From the NCBI RefSeq assembly GCF_013283835.1, contig NZ_CP054052.1:2666001-2730000 (forward strand): a stretch of 64,000 nucleotides of DNA, given 5' to 3'. Below the pieces are notes generated by a model. The model had not been told where the DNA came from and made no database searches. It saw only the letters and a program-made list of their open reading frames with translations. Numbering within the stretch: position 1 is the first letter of the stretch; every line of letters starts with the position of its first letter. Positions 28,041-36,306 of the stretch are shown one piece after another. The stretch is from Poseidonibacter lekithochrous. Lineage in GTDB: Bacteria; Campylobacterota; Campylobacteria; Campylobacterales; Arcobacteraceae. A program made the translations under genes and the position numbers.

Positions 28041-28967
28041 TTAGACAACTTTACCTAACCTAGTTAAGATATCAAAAGATTCAATATCCAATTTCGAAAA
28101 AGCAAACCATTTTTTACCCAAATCTTTTAAACTAGCACCTATATGATAGACATCTTTATTATCAATAATTAAAAATCTATCATGAGAACTATTAAATTGT
28201 TTTATTTTAATATCGGGATATTGTGAATTGTGTTTTTCTAAATCTTGGAGTAATTGCTTTGATATGTTTTTTGTATATATTGCACATTTTACATCTGTAT
28301 TTCTTTTGGACAAAAGTGTAAGTACACTATCATCACAATAGTTATCAATGAGTACAATTGATTGTTTTGAAGTTCTTATAAGATCAGATATAAATACATA
28401 AGCATCATACATCTGACCATCATAAAATATACCTTGTTTTGGTTTTAGTGATTTATCTTCAAGAGCATTAAAAATTCTGTCAAATTTCTCATCTATTTCA
28501 ATTTTGTCTTTGATTCTTAGAGTTTCTATATTTTCTAATCGTTGAAAGATATATGAATTATCAGAGAGAACTTTTCTCATGTTTACAAAACTATTTATAA
28601 TCTTGATACTTACTTCAATTGCTACTTTACTTTTTAGAATAGCACTTAACATAGAAACACCTTGTTCTGTGAAGACATAAGGTAAATACCTTCTTCCTCC
28701 ATGTTCTAATGTCACAATTTGTGACCTTAAAGAATCATCAGAACTTGAGGTCACAATTTGTGACCTCAAGTTTTGATACTCTTCATCTGTTAATTGAAAC
28801 CTAAAGTTTTCAGGAAATCTTTCACTATTTCTTTTAACTGCTTGATTAAATACTTTTGTTTCAACTTCATAAAGCTCTGCTAAATCTCTATCTAGCATCA
28901 CGGATAATCCTCTTATTGTAAAGATTTTATTTTTGATTTTATTTTCATTTATTAATAATTCATTCAT
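28041..28967 (-). CDS. ORF6N-domain DNA-binding protein with C-terminal PLD-like domain
   Basis: 308-residue protein. Residues 8-105 form an ORF6N domain: IFTIRGLSVMLDRDLAELY, VFNQAVKRNSERFPENFRF and RRYLPYVFTEQGVSMLSAIL are its classical segments. These domains are frequent in phage and island proteins. A coiled region follows, and residues about 190-300 resemble a degenerate phospholipase D domain with SHDRFLIIDNKDVYHIGASL in place of HxKx4D. The heptad LRSQIVT occurs twice in tandem (about residues 67-88), encoded by palindromic DNA. It probably acts as a regulator or DNA-end sensor; function unproven. Confidence 0.82.
   Translation of the reverse strand: MNELLINENKIKNKIFTIRGLSVMLDRDLAELYEVETKVFNQAVKRNSERFPENFRFQLTDEEYQNLRSQIVTSSSDDSLRSQIVTLEHGGRRYLPYVFTEQGVSMLSAILKSKVAIEVSIKIINSFVNMRKVLSDNSYIFQRLENIETLRIKDKIEIDEKFDRIFNALEDKSLKPKQGIFYDGQMYDAYVFISDLIRTSKQSIVLIDNYCDDSVLTLLSKRNTDVKCAIYTKNISKQLLQDLEKHNSQYPDIKIKQFNSSHDRFLIIDNKDVYHIGASLKDLGKKWFAFSKLDIESFDILTRLGKVV
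28711..28770. repeat. Tandem palindromes inside the ORF6N gene
   Basis: GTCACAATTTGTGAC occurs at 28711-28725 and again at 28751-28765. The second copy is the core of a 27-base perfect inverted repeat at 28744-28770 with 13-base arms (CTTGAGGTCACAA and its complement) around a single T. Both copies encode part of the repeated LRSQIVT heptad on the minus strand. They might be an internal operator or simply an in-frame duplication. Confidence 0.8.
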
Positions 28968-29116
28968 GTAAAACTCCCTAAAAACTCTCTCTTAGCTTTG
29001 AGAATTATGTCATAATTTTTTATTATTATTTAAAAACATTACAAACTGTCATGATTTTAAAGTAATAGAAAATCTTTATATATAATCCAAGAAATAAAAT
29101 ATTCTTAGGAGTTACA

Positions 29117-30466
29117 ATGCAATTAATAATAGGATCACAAGTTAAACTTATAGATGGAGCTATTGAAAAAATCTTCCCTTATGGTGAAGTGTTGCAATTG
29201 TTAAGTAAATTTAAGAATATATGTACTGATATAAAATGGAACGTAAATGTACCCGCTAGAGATAAGTGTCAGATTATAGAAAATCAAGAAACAATTAATA
29301 TCAAAAACTTTAAGGCAAGAGATTTTCAACAAGCTTGTGTTGATAAATTTACAAGAACTACACTTACAGGTTATATTTTTGCTCCTACTGGCTCTGGTAA
29401 AACAAATATAGCTGCATATTTAATTGCAAAAAGAAATATAAGGACACTATTTATTGTTCCTAAATATGATTTAGTAAAACAAACCAAAAAAAGATTTCAA
29501 GATATTTTAGATATTGATCCATCAATGATAGGTGAGCTTAGCTCTCACAAGAAAGAGTTTGGAGCTCCTATTCTAATCACTACATGGCAATCATTAAATA
29601 AAGAAGCTACATTACAAAGAGTTAAAGAAGATAAATACTCACAGATCATTTGTGATGAGATGCATAAAGCTAGTGCAGATGTTTATTATGATGTTGTATC
29701 ATCAATTCCAGCCATGTATAAACACGGTCTTACTGCGACACCATATAGAAATAATATCAAAAACGAACAAAGACTTTACGATTTAGTTGGAAATGAGATT
29801 GCAAGTGTAAATATACTAGATTTATATAAACATGGATTTTTAGTTCAACCAAATATAAAGTTTAAAAATACACATTATAAAATCAATATAGATCAAGAAT
29901 ATTTGAGATCATTGGATTTTAATATAAAACTAGGAATGCTTAAAAAAAATATTGATAAATCCAAAAAGAGAAAAGAGTTCATACTAAATGATATTAAAAG
30001 AGCTCTAGAGCTTGAAAGACGTGAGTCTAATTCTAATCAATCTGTAATTTTAATGAATACCTTAGAGCTAGGACAAATGTTAAAAGAAGAGTTATCTGCT
30101 GATTATAATGTATTATATATTGATGCAAATACAAAAGCAAAAGAAAGAAATGAAATATTTTCTGATTTAACAGAGAATAAAATCACGGATTATGTTCTAA
30201 TAGGAACTTCTAAACTTCTAGGAGAAGGTACAGATATTCCCTCTATTAAAAATGTATTTTGTGCAAGTCCTGCTTATCCTCCTTTTGAAGATACAGCACG
30301 TTTACAACAAATCATAGGAAGAGCTATGAGACCATTCCCAAATAAGAATTCTGCAAATATAATTATCTACAATGATGAAACAACAGGCTGGATAAATAAA
30401 AAGAAAAATGAAGTTTTAGATATTGTTATTAATAAGGTTAAGCCTATTATAAATCATTCCAAATAG
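29117..30466 (+). CDS. SF2 DEAD/DEAH-type helicase, phage UvsW-like
   Basis: 449-residue superfamily 2 helicase. Motif Q/RxFQ region KARDFQQACVDKF precedes Walker A APTGSGKT (residues about 94-101), motif II DEMH at about 179-182, motif III TATP near 207, motif IV/V LGEGTDIP, and motif VI QQIIGRAMRPF near 400. Size and layout resemble phage T4 UvsW-type branch-migration helicases more than chromosomal RecG or UvrB. TTAGGAG precedes the ATG. It stands alone on the plus strand in an island of minus-strand genes and overlaps the next gene tail to tail by 20 bases. Confidence 0.82.
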   Translation: MQLIIGSQVKLIDGAIEKIFPYGEVLQLLSKFKNICTDIKWNVNVPARDKCQIIENQETINIKNFKARDFQQACVDKFTRTTLTGYIFAPTGSGKTNIAAYLIAKRNIRTLFIVPKYDLVKQTKKRFQDILDIDPSMIGELSSHKKEFGAPILITTWQSLNKEATLQRVKEDKYSQIICDEMHKASADVYYDVVSSIPAMYKHGLTATPYRNNIKNEQRLYDLVGNEIASVNILDLYKHGFLVQPNIKFKNTHYKINIDQEYLRSLDFNIKLGMLKKNIDKSKKRKEFILNDIKRALELERRESNSNQSVILMNTLELGQMLKEELSADYNVLYIDANTKAKERNEIFSDLTENKITDYVLIGTSKLLGEGTDIPSIKNVFCASPAYPPFEDTARLQQIIGRAMRPFPNKNSANIIIYNDETTGWINKKKNEVLDIVINKVKPIINHSK

Positions 30467-31109
30467 TTTTATATTCAATAAGTGATTCTTTTGTTTTTTC
30501 ATTTATTATTCTAAATGAAACAGGATATTTTGATTTATCATTTTTAGGACAAGACCTAAAGAAGTTCCCAATTGGATGTAGAGAAATTTTATTATTCTCT
30601 AATACCAGTCCACCACTGACACCTTCAAGTATTAAAATCATGTCTTTCTGGAATTTTAAAATTTTTGTAGCTTCTCCTTTACTTACATTCTTAAGAACAA
30701 TACTTTTAATATTAGAAAGCTCTATCGTAATATTGTCAGTTTTTGCATTGCTAAAATATTTTTTATTTAAAAAAGTATTTTCTAAATATTTTGGTCCGTA
30801 GCAGTTTTTACATTTTTTAAAAATATCCACTAAATGAGCAAAATTATCTCTAAATGTAAGAACTAATTCTTTTGATGTTTTATTGTATTTTATATTTAGA
30901 TTATTTTTTCTTAGATATTTTATAGATTTATTACAATAAGATGTATCATTTTTATTACTCTCTACATTCCACCAATTTATTATTTTATATAACAACACCT
31001 GATTATTTTCCACATATTGAAAGTTTGAGTATAAATCTGAACTATTTGCTAATAATAAACTAGAACTTATAAAAATAGCAATAATGCTTTTAGGGATGAT
31101 TTTTTTCAT
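30447..31109 (-). CDS. Hypothetical secreted protein
   Basis: 220-residue protein with a clear Sec signal peptide (KKIIPKSIIAIFISSSLLLAN), cleaved at about residue 22. The mature part is basic, holds five or so cysteines including a KKCKNCYG cluster at about residues 117-124 that could form a disulfide, and has no recognised domain. I do not recognise the family. It is convergent with the helicase and overlaps its 3' end by 20 bases. Upstream is an 86-base A+T-rich gap to the DUF2779 gene. Confidence 0.7.
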   Translation of the reverse strand: MKKIIPKSIIAIFISSSLLLANSSDLYSNFQYVENNQVLLYKIINWWNVESNKNDTSYCNKSIKYLRKNNLNIKYNKTSKELVLTFRDNFAHLVDIFKKCKNCYGPKYLENTFLNKKYFSNAKTDNITIELSNIKSIVLKNVSKGEATKILKFQKDMILILEGVSGGLVLENNKISLHPIGNFFRSCPKNDKSKYPVSFRIINEKTKESLIEYKTIWNDL

Positions 31110-31195
31110 ATTCTACTTTGATTTTTTTAGTTATTTATTCGATATTATTATATATATTTTTTCTGTATTTAGTTTTAATAATATTTAAATTTTGT

Positions 31196-32677
31196 CTAAT
31201 GTTCACTTTTTAATTTTTCTAATATCTTCACCATCGCTAAAGTATCTAACTTACAATACTCAATAAGTGATGCTCTCATTTTGCTTTTACTTACCTCATC
31301 AAGCTTTCCTAGGTTTGCAAAGGCATTCATAGCTTGGCTTCCATTTTGTACTCCATCTAGTTCTTTGTATGCTTTGGTAAACTCTGGTACTAAGGCTGGT
31401 AATACATACTTGATAGAATAAGATCCATTCATTGATGGAGTTACATAGTATTTCTTCTGAAAAGGTATCATTAGGTCTTTCATATTTTCATTTATACTTA
31501 GAAGATGGGTACTAAGCTCTGGGTATAAGTCTGCTAGTCTTTTGATAACACTTTTTTCAAAACTCATGTTATATGCTAATACGTTCACGTCACTTGGTAT
31601 ATGCTCACACAAACTTTTGGCTATTTGCTCTCTTGGGTCTATACCATCTTTAGCTAAATACTCTTTGTGTTCTAATGTGCCATCTTCATGCTCACAATGA
31701 AGTGAGTATTGAAATGGTATTTGCTGATATGGACTAATACCTTTGAATTCTGGTATAGCTTGCTGAAATGTCTCAAAATCTAAGTGATAGATAGGATAAG
31801 TCAAAGTATCTACAAACTCTTTGATTTTTTCTTTATTTATGAAAGTCTCTTTTGATTTGTAGTTTTCTACTGCTTGGGATTGATTTGCAGTCATGGCAAA
31901 GTCATCTGGTATATCTTCTATCTTTGTTATACCTTGTGAATATAACTCTACTTGTTTTTTACTTCCTAGATTGAAGATATTAAAAATAGAGTATTCAGGT
32001 ATAGTTCTTTGAGTTTTCCAACAGTAATCTTTGGCATCACATACATATGGATTATGACAGTGTTTTCCTATATCAATATTTGGTTCATTTATTTTATTTT
32101 CTAGTATAGTTCCAAACTCTTTTAGAATAGTAGGAATATTCTCTTGTAAGACTAGAACTTCATCACTAACATCTGCAATAGTAAAAAGCTCATCTAACTC
32201 TAAATCATCACCTCTTACATAAGAGCTATTGATATGTACTACATTTGCCGATACTATTGAAAATCCAAGTTGTTCTAATACATAGTATTGAATAGAAGTA
32301 TCATGTACATATATATCTTTTACACTTGATGAGCTTTTTACTTCGTATATGGATACACTACCATCTTCATGTATTTCTAATACATCTACTAGGACTAAAA
32401 TACCATTGAAATTAAAAGTAGCTTCATATATATACTTGATACCATCATCTATGTATTTGGCTGTTTGCTTTATCATCTCATCGAAGTTTGTAGAATATGG
32501 TATTTCTACTCCATTTGGAAAAAGCTTGCAAGCTAAATCCCCTACTACGTTTCCAGTGTCAAATCTAGCTAAGGCTGAATCATCTGGTAAAGTTAATACT
32601 TCTTTATTGTACTTTTTTAACCAAAGTGCTTTTTGGCATTGGATGCCTTTTGTGTAGAGGGATTTAGATAGGTTCAT
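31196..32677 (-). CDS. DUF2779 protein: Fe-S PD-(D/E)XK nuclease joined to a DEDD exonuclease-like domain
   Basis: 493-residue protein. The N-terminal half looks like a RecB/Cas4-type nuclease: LYTKGIQCQKALWLKKY with C14, acidic E85, D98 (LVDVLEI), E112-V-K114, and the triple cysteine set C207, C213, C219 (CHNPYVCDAKDYC). C14 plus these three match the split four-cysteine Fe-S pattern of Cas4 and AddB. The C-terminal half (from about 290) starts YHLDFETFQ (D299, E301), continues with LAYNMSFEKSVIK and ends YCKLDTLAM, like a DEDD RNase H-fold exonuclease; this is the DUF2779 region. Likely DNA repair or defence nuclease; activity not known. Confidence 0.78.
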   Translation of the reverse strand: MNLSKSLYTKGIQCQKALWLKKYNKEVLTLPDDSALARFDTGNVVGDLACKLFPNGVEIPYSTNFDEMIKQTAKYIDDGIKYIYEATFNFNGILVLVDVLEIHEDGSVSIYEVKSSSSVKDIYVHDTSIQYYVLEQLGFSIVSANVVHINSSYVRGDDLELDELFTIADVSDEVLVLQENIPTILKEFGTILENKINEPNIDIGKHCHNPYVCDAKDYCWKTQRTIPEYSIFNIFNLGSKKQVELYSQGITKIEDIPDDFAMTANQSQAVENYKSKETFINKEKIKEFVDTLTYPIYHLDFETFQQAIPEFKGISPYQQIPFQYSLHCEHEDGTLEHKEYLAKDGIDPREQIAKSLCEHIPSDVNVLAYNMSFEKSVIKRLADLYPELSTHLLSINENMKDLMIPFQKKYYVTPSMNGSYSIKYVLPALVPEFTKAYKELDGVQNGSQAMNAFANLGKLDEVSKSKMRASLIEYCKLDTLAMVKILEKLKSEH

Positions 32678-32713
32678 TTATGAGTTCCAATTTTTATATA
32701 ATTTCCATATAAC

Positions 32714-32757
32714 ACCCAGTGAGTCTTAAACCTTTGAGTTTAAGCTTGGGTTTTTTT
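32714..32757 (+). terminator. Orphan plus-strand terminator between two minus-strand genes
   Basis: Inner stem CTTAAAC / GTTTAAG (32725-32731, 32738-32744) within an outer ACCCA / TGGGT pair, followed by seven T at 32751-32757. A plus-strand TATAAT lies at 32697-32702, so transcription could start near 32709 and end here, giving an RNA of about 50 bases. No plus-strand gene lies upstream. Confidence 0.5.
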
Positions 32758-32849
32758 ATGTACTTTTTTACTAGTATCTTATTTTAGTTAAACAACCATC
32801 AACCAATTTATAAGAATTATTTAATATATTTCTTATTTCCTTAAATATT

Positions 32850-33734
32850 TTACAATATTAAAGTACCAATATAATACCCATGCGTATTAGCTTTTTTTTC
32901 ATCATCTAAAAATCTTACTGAATAATTTTGATTTGATACATATATATGGACTTTATTATTTTCAGACTCAAAAGTTATTTCACCAGCACTATTTTGAGTA
33001 ATAGTATTATAACCTTTATAATAATTCAAATGTTCAGAGGGCGCTTCACCAATTATCACTAATTTGGGAGATATTTCTTTTAACCAACTTTCTGGAATCT
33101 TTCCACTTTTCCTGCCATGATGTGGAGCAAAAAGAATATCAATATCAGGCATATTTACGCTACTTTCAATATTTAACATAAATTCAGTTTCTAAATCACC
33201 CATCCATAAAAACTTTACACCACCTTCGGAATGGTACTTTATTATTGGTGAAAGATTATTTGGACTATCTCCATCTTTTGCTTTTTCCAATGCATTCTTA
33301 AAAAAATTATTTGATGTATCAGGCCATAATATATGAACACCAGAGCTACCTCTTTCATCACTACTTTCATTCATCCATTTTCTTTTACAATTCTTATAAA
33401 TAAAATATGATTTATCACTATCTCTCAAATCACAATATTCTCCAAAATCTGTAGTTTGTTCAACTTTTGTTGCTTTGTTTTCAACACAATAAAATTTTTC
33501 AATTCCTATATGCTCATTTAAATATTCTAAACCTTTAATATGGTCTTCATCAGGATGTGTAGAAATAAATCTTGATATTCCTTTATCTTTTTTTTGCTCT
33601 TTAATTTCTTCAACTATTTGTACCTTATTATCTTCTTTCAAAAAAGAATCAATAATAGTAAAATTATTACTTGTATGTTTTATATAAAACATATCTCCAT
33701 TACCTACCGAAAAAGACTTTACAATACTGCTCAT
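32850..33734 (-). CDS. ComEC-like metallo-beta-lactamase-fold hydrolase (MBL1)
   Basis: 294-residue soluble MBL-fold protein related to the C-terminal domain of ComEC/Rec2. The zinc motif STHPDEDHIKG holds H60, D62, D64 and H65; further ligands are the aspartate in WMGDLETEF and the histidines in APHHGRKSG. No signal peptide or membrane segment is seen. It begins 13 bases after a 4TM membrane gene and is the last gene of the mirror-ordered block. In known ComEC domains this fold hydrolyses DNA; other members act on nucleotides or RNA. Its actual substrate is unknown. Confidence 0.82.
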   Translation of the reverse strand: MSSIVKSFSVGNGDMFYIKHTSNNFTIIDSFLKEDNKVQIVEEIKEQKKDKGISRFISTHPDEDHIKGLEYLNEHIGIEKFYCVENKATKVEQTTDFGEYCDLRDSDKSYFIYKNCKRKWMNESSDERGSSGVHILWPDTSNNFFKNALEKAKDGDSPNNLSPIIKYHSEGGVKFLWMGDLETEFMLNIESSVNMPDIDILFAPHHGRKSGKIPESWLKEISPKLVIIGEAPSEHLNYYKGYNTITQNSAGEITFESENNKVHIYVSNQNYSVRFLDDEKKANTHGYYIGTLIL

Positions 33735-33747
33735 ATATTTTATTCCT

Positions 33748-34338
33748 CTATTTTATTTCTATATAACTTTTTATAATCTGTTCTGCATAACGCTGACTTG
33801 AAATATATAAACATATCAGAGAAAATACTAAAAAAAATATATTTTCAAAAATAAAGTAGTCAAAATATATGATATTTATAAACAAAAAAAACACAACCAA
33901 AAAACTGAAGTTTCTCATAAAACCATAAAAAATATTTTTTGAAAATAGTAATCTATCTTCTCTAGTCATTTTAAGCATATTTGAGATTAATATGTTTTCA
34001 TCATCAAATTCATTTAGTAAATTTTGATATACATTATTCTTACTTTTTTTTAGATATTTGATTATTGTGTTTCCGAATTTGTCCCAATATAATGTTTGTA
34101 AATATCCAGAAATTGCCGTAGCACAAAATTTAGGTATTAATGAAAGAAACAATGAAGTTAATACAATAATTGGGATTTTAAAAAAATCTATCCATCCTAA
34201 ATCTAAAATAACTAGATATTTAAAATATACCATAATTAGTAATATGCTTGTGAAAATTAATGCAGGAATATACCTAGCTTTTAACTCATATTCTTGTTTT
34301 GTCAACCATCTTATTATTTTAAAATATATATTATTCAT
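33748..34338 (-). CDS. Four-helix membrane protein (4TM-1), effector-like topology
   Basis: 196-residue protein. Predicted helices are at about residues 23-45, 52-76, 141-160 and 164-182, with about 60 polar residues between helices 2 and 3 on the cytoplasmic side. It shares an alignable pattern with the other 4TM protein of this block: ELKARYIPA versus FNARVKPAF, LYWDKFGNTI versus LFSKWGGAATTI, and FSKNIFYGFMRNFSF versus FKENISYGFSRNLRA. The arrangement resembles pore-forming effectors such as the S-4TM class in topology only. It is followed by MBL1. Function unknown. Confidence 0.7.
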   Translation of the reverse strand: MNNIYFKIIRWLTKQEYELKARYIPALIFTSILLIMVYFKYLVILDLGWIDFFKIPIIVLTSLFLSLIPKFCATAISGYLQTLYWDKFGNTIIKYLKKSKNNVYQNLLNEFDDENILISNMLKMTREDRLLFSKNIFYGFMRNFSFLVVFFLFINIIYFDYFIFENIFFLVFSLICLYISSQRYAEQIIKSYIEIK

Positions 34339-34444
34339 AATTATCTACATCCTAATTTTTTATATAAAGTTACCGAGACAAGATACTTAATTATCTGCAC
34401 TTGTCACGAAATAAAGTTTTAAATTTTAACTATAGAACATATTA

Positions 34445-35509
34445 TCATGAAACGCTAATGCCATATCTTGGTAATATATCATTTATAACGTCAAACCTAT
34501 GTGCTTTTAAGGCAACATGAAATTTTCTCCAATCACTATTCATAAATTCTTCTGTAAATTCAAATCTATCATCCTTATCATCTGTCTCTTTGTCTTGTTT
34601 GATTGCATCATATTTCCAAGAACCAATACCTTTCGCAATGTATTCTAGTTCAACACTTCCAAAACTAAAATCACCTTTGTTAATTGAATCAAGCCACATT
34701 TTATGTCTTTTTTCTCCATCTTCTTCTTTAAATGAAATAAAATTGTCTTTGATTTTGTCGAAGTCTTCTTGAATAATATCTTTAACATCTCTACCTATTT
34801 CAGATAAATATCGACCTAATTGTCCATATAAGTCATAACAAGCTTTCATAAAAATATCTAAATTATCTCTATTGATTCTTTCTCCCAACCCGTCTGTATA
34901 ACTCCACTCTAAAAATGGCATATCTGGACAACTAAGTGCTGCACCATGGCCCATTGGGAATGTTGTATTTAAAGTTGTGGCAGTTGCTTTATCCCAAAAA
35001 CCGAATGTATAGTTATGACATTCTAAATCATTGACTTCATTTATTTTATGTAGTTTTCCCGCAAATCCTTGATGTGCGAAAGTATCTGCAAAGACGTGTA
35101 TTGTAATACCTAGTCTATGTAATGCATATGATTTGTCTTTATCTAACATACATGCATCTAGCATATCAACTGCTACATCACTATAAGGGCGACAAACTAG
35201 TTTCTTTACAAAAGAACCTTCTACTACTGCATCTGATGGTTGAGTATCATTTCCGGGAAGAAAATGAAAAGGTACCCAAACTAAATTATTTTCATGAGCA
35301 TCTGTGTAATATTTCAAGTCATATGCTGTCATTGTATGTGCTGAGCTAATTCTACTAAACGTAGCTCCATTAGTAAAATTGATAATTCCTGCATTTGTTG
35401 CATCATCTACATATTGTGCCGAATAGGCTACTGTATTTGCTTCTTCGTGCGTAAACCCTACCATTCTTGATAGTGTGTAAGTTAATGTATGGTGTCCATC
35501 TATTTGCAT
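34445..35509 (-). CDS. DUF6765-type protein, phospholipase C / P1 nuclease-like zinc hydrolase
   Basis: 354-residue, probably all-helical protein. Putative zinc ligands are spread through it: D4/H6/H7 (IDGHHTL), D35/D36, H58 (SAHTM), H72, H82, and a HxxxDxxxH motif H138-D142-H146 (HVFADTFAHQGF), which is the hallmark of the zinc phospholipase C / P1 nuclease fold. No signal peptide is visible, so it would act inside the cell. It occupies the centre of the MBL-4TM-x-4TM-MBL block, 39 bases after 4TM-2. An intracellular phospholipase would be a plausible membrane-damaging effector, but activity is inferred. Confidence 0.7.
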   Translation of the reverse strand: MQIDGHHTLTYTLSRMVGFTHEEANTVAYSAQYVDDATNAGIINFTNGATFSRISSAHTMTAYDLKYYTDAHENNLVWVPFHFLPGNDTQPSDAVVEGSFVKKLVCRPYSDVAVDMLDACMLDKDKSYALHRLGITIHVFADTFAHQGFAGKLHKINEVNDLECHNYTFGFWDKATATTLNTTFPMGHGAALSCPDMPFLEWSYTDGLGERINRDNLDIFMKACYDLYGQLGRYLSEIGRDVKDIIQEDFDKIKDNFISFKEEDGEKRHKMWLDSINKGDFSFGSVELEYIAKGIGSWKYDAIKQDKETDDKDDRFEFTEEFMNSDWRKFHVALKAHRFDVINDILPRYGISVS

Positions 35510-35548
35510 TTTAATTTCCTTATTTAAGTTTTAATTCAATTATATTTA

Positions 35549-36301
35549 TTATGTAGTTTCACAAGACGCAAGTAATGCTCTTGCATAAGCAAAAGCCCTT
35601 ATTTCAACCCATTTTTCAGTAATAGCAAAAATCCAGAATATTAACATGCAGATAAGAGCCATAATCAAGCCAATATATTCAAAAGGTATTGTAGTAAATG
35701 ATTCAGAAAAAGATTTATCTAAACCTTTAAAATAGTTATTCCAAATCAAATAAAAATTAATAGTTAAGGATAATATGCAAATAAAAATTCCTACACTCTT
35801 GAATGCTCTTAGATTTCTACTAAATCCATACGATATATTTTCTTTAAATACTAAGGGATACACTGAAATATCTCTTGTTTTTTCTCTGAGATAAGAAGAA
35901 GCACTTCTATACATTTCATCAGTATCAGCTGGTTCATCACGTTCTTTTTCCAAGCTAACTGAAATAAAATTTGGAATTAATATTTCTAGTTTTTTCATAT
36001 ATCTTTCTTTTGTATATTTATCTAATCTATCATCAGAGTGTCTAAATATAATTGTTGTTGCAGCACCACCCCATTTACTAAAGAGTCTTTCTTGAAGAAT
36101 ATTTCCCTTTGTCGACATTTGACTAGAAGCGAATGAAATAATTCCAAATGAAATTATAAATGTTAATGAAGCACCTCCCCAAGTTCGCGAATCTTCAAGC
36201 CAAACAAAGATAGACATAACAATAGGAAATACCAAAAAGAAAGCAGGTTTCACTCTTGCATTAAAACTATATTTATCAAATAGTTTTTCTAGTTCTCCCA
36301 T
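35549..36301 (-). CDS. Four-helix membrane protein (4TM-2), paralogue of 4TM-1
   Basis: 250-residue protein with predicted helices at about residues 17-36, 42-62, 177-197 and 212-232. A long cytoplasmic charged section (about 63-170) separates the two helix pairs and contains LERLFSKWGG-like and YLREKTRDIS segments. It aligns by eye with 4TM-1 at several conserved points (NARVKPAF; KWGGAATTI; ENISYGFSRNLR; the C-terminal AFAYARALL). It starts 5 bases after MBL2 ends, so the pair is likely co-translated. No known family was recognised. Confidence 0.7.
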   Translation of the reverse strand: MGELEKLFDKYSFNARVKPAFFLVFPIVMSIFVWLEDSRTWGGASLTFIISFGIISFASSQMSTKGNILQERLFSKWGGAATTIIFRHSDDRLDKYTKERYMKKLEILIPNFISVSLEKERDEPADTDEMYRSASSYLREKTRDISVYPLVFKENISYGFSRNLRAFKSVGIFICILSLTINFYLIWNNYFKGLDKSFSESFTTIPFEYIGLIMALICMLIFWIFAITEKWVEIRAFAYARALLASCETT

Positions 36302-36306
36302 AATAA

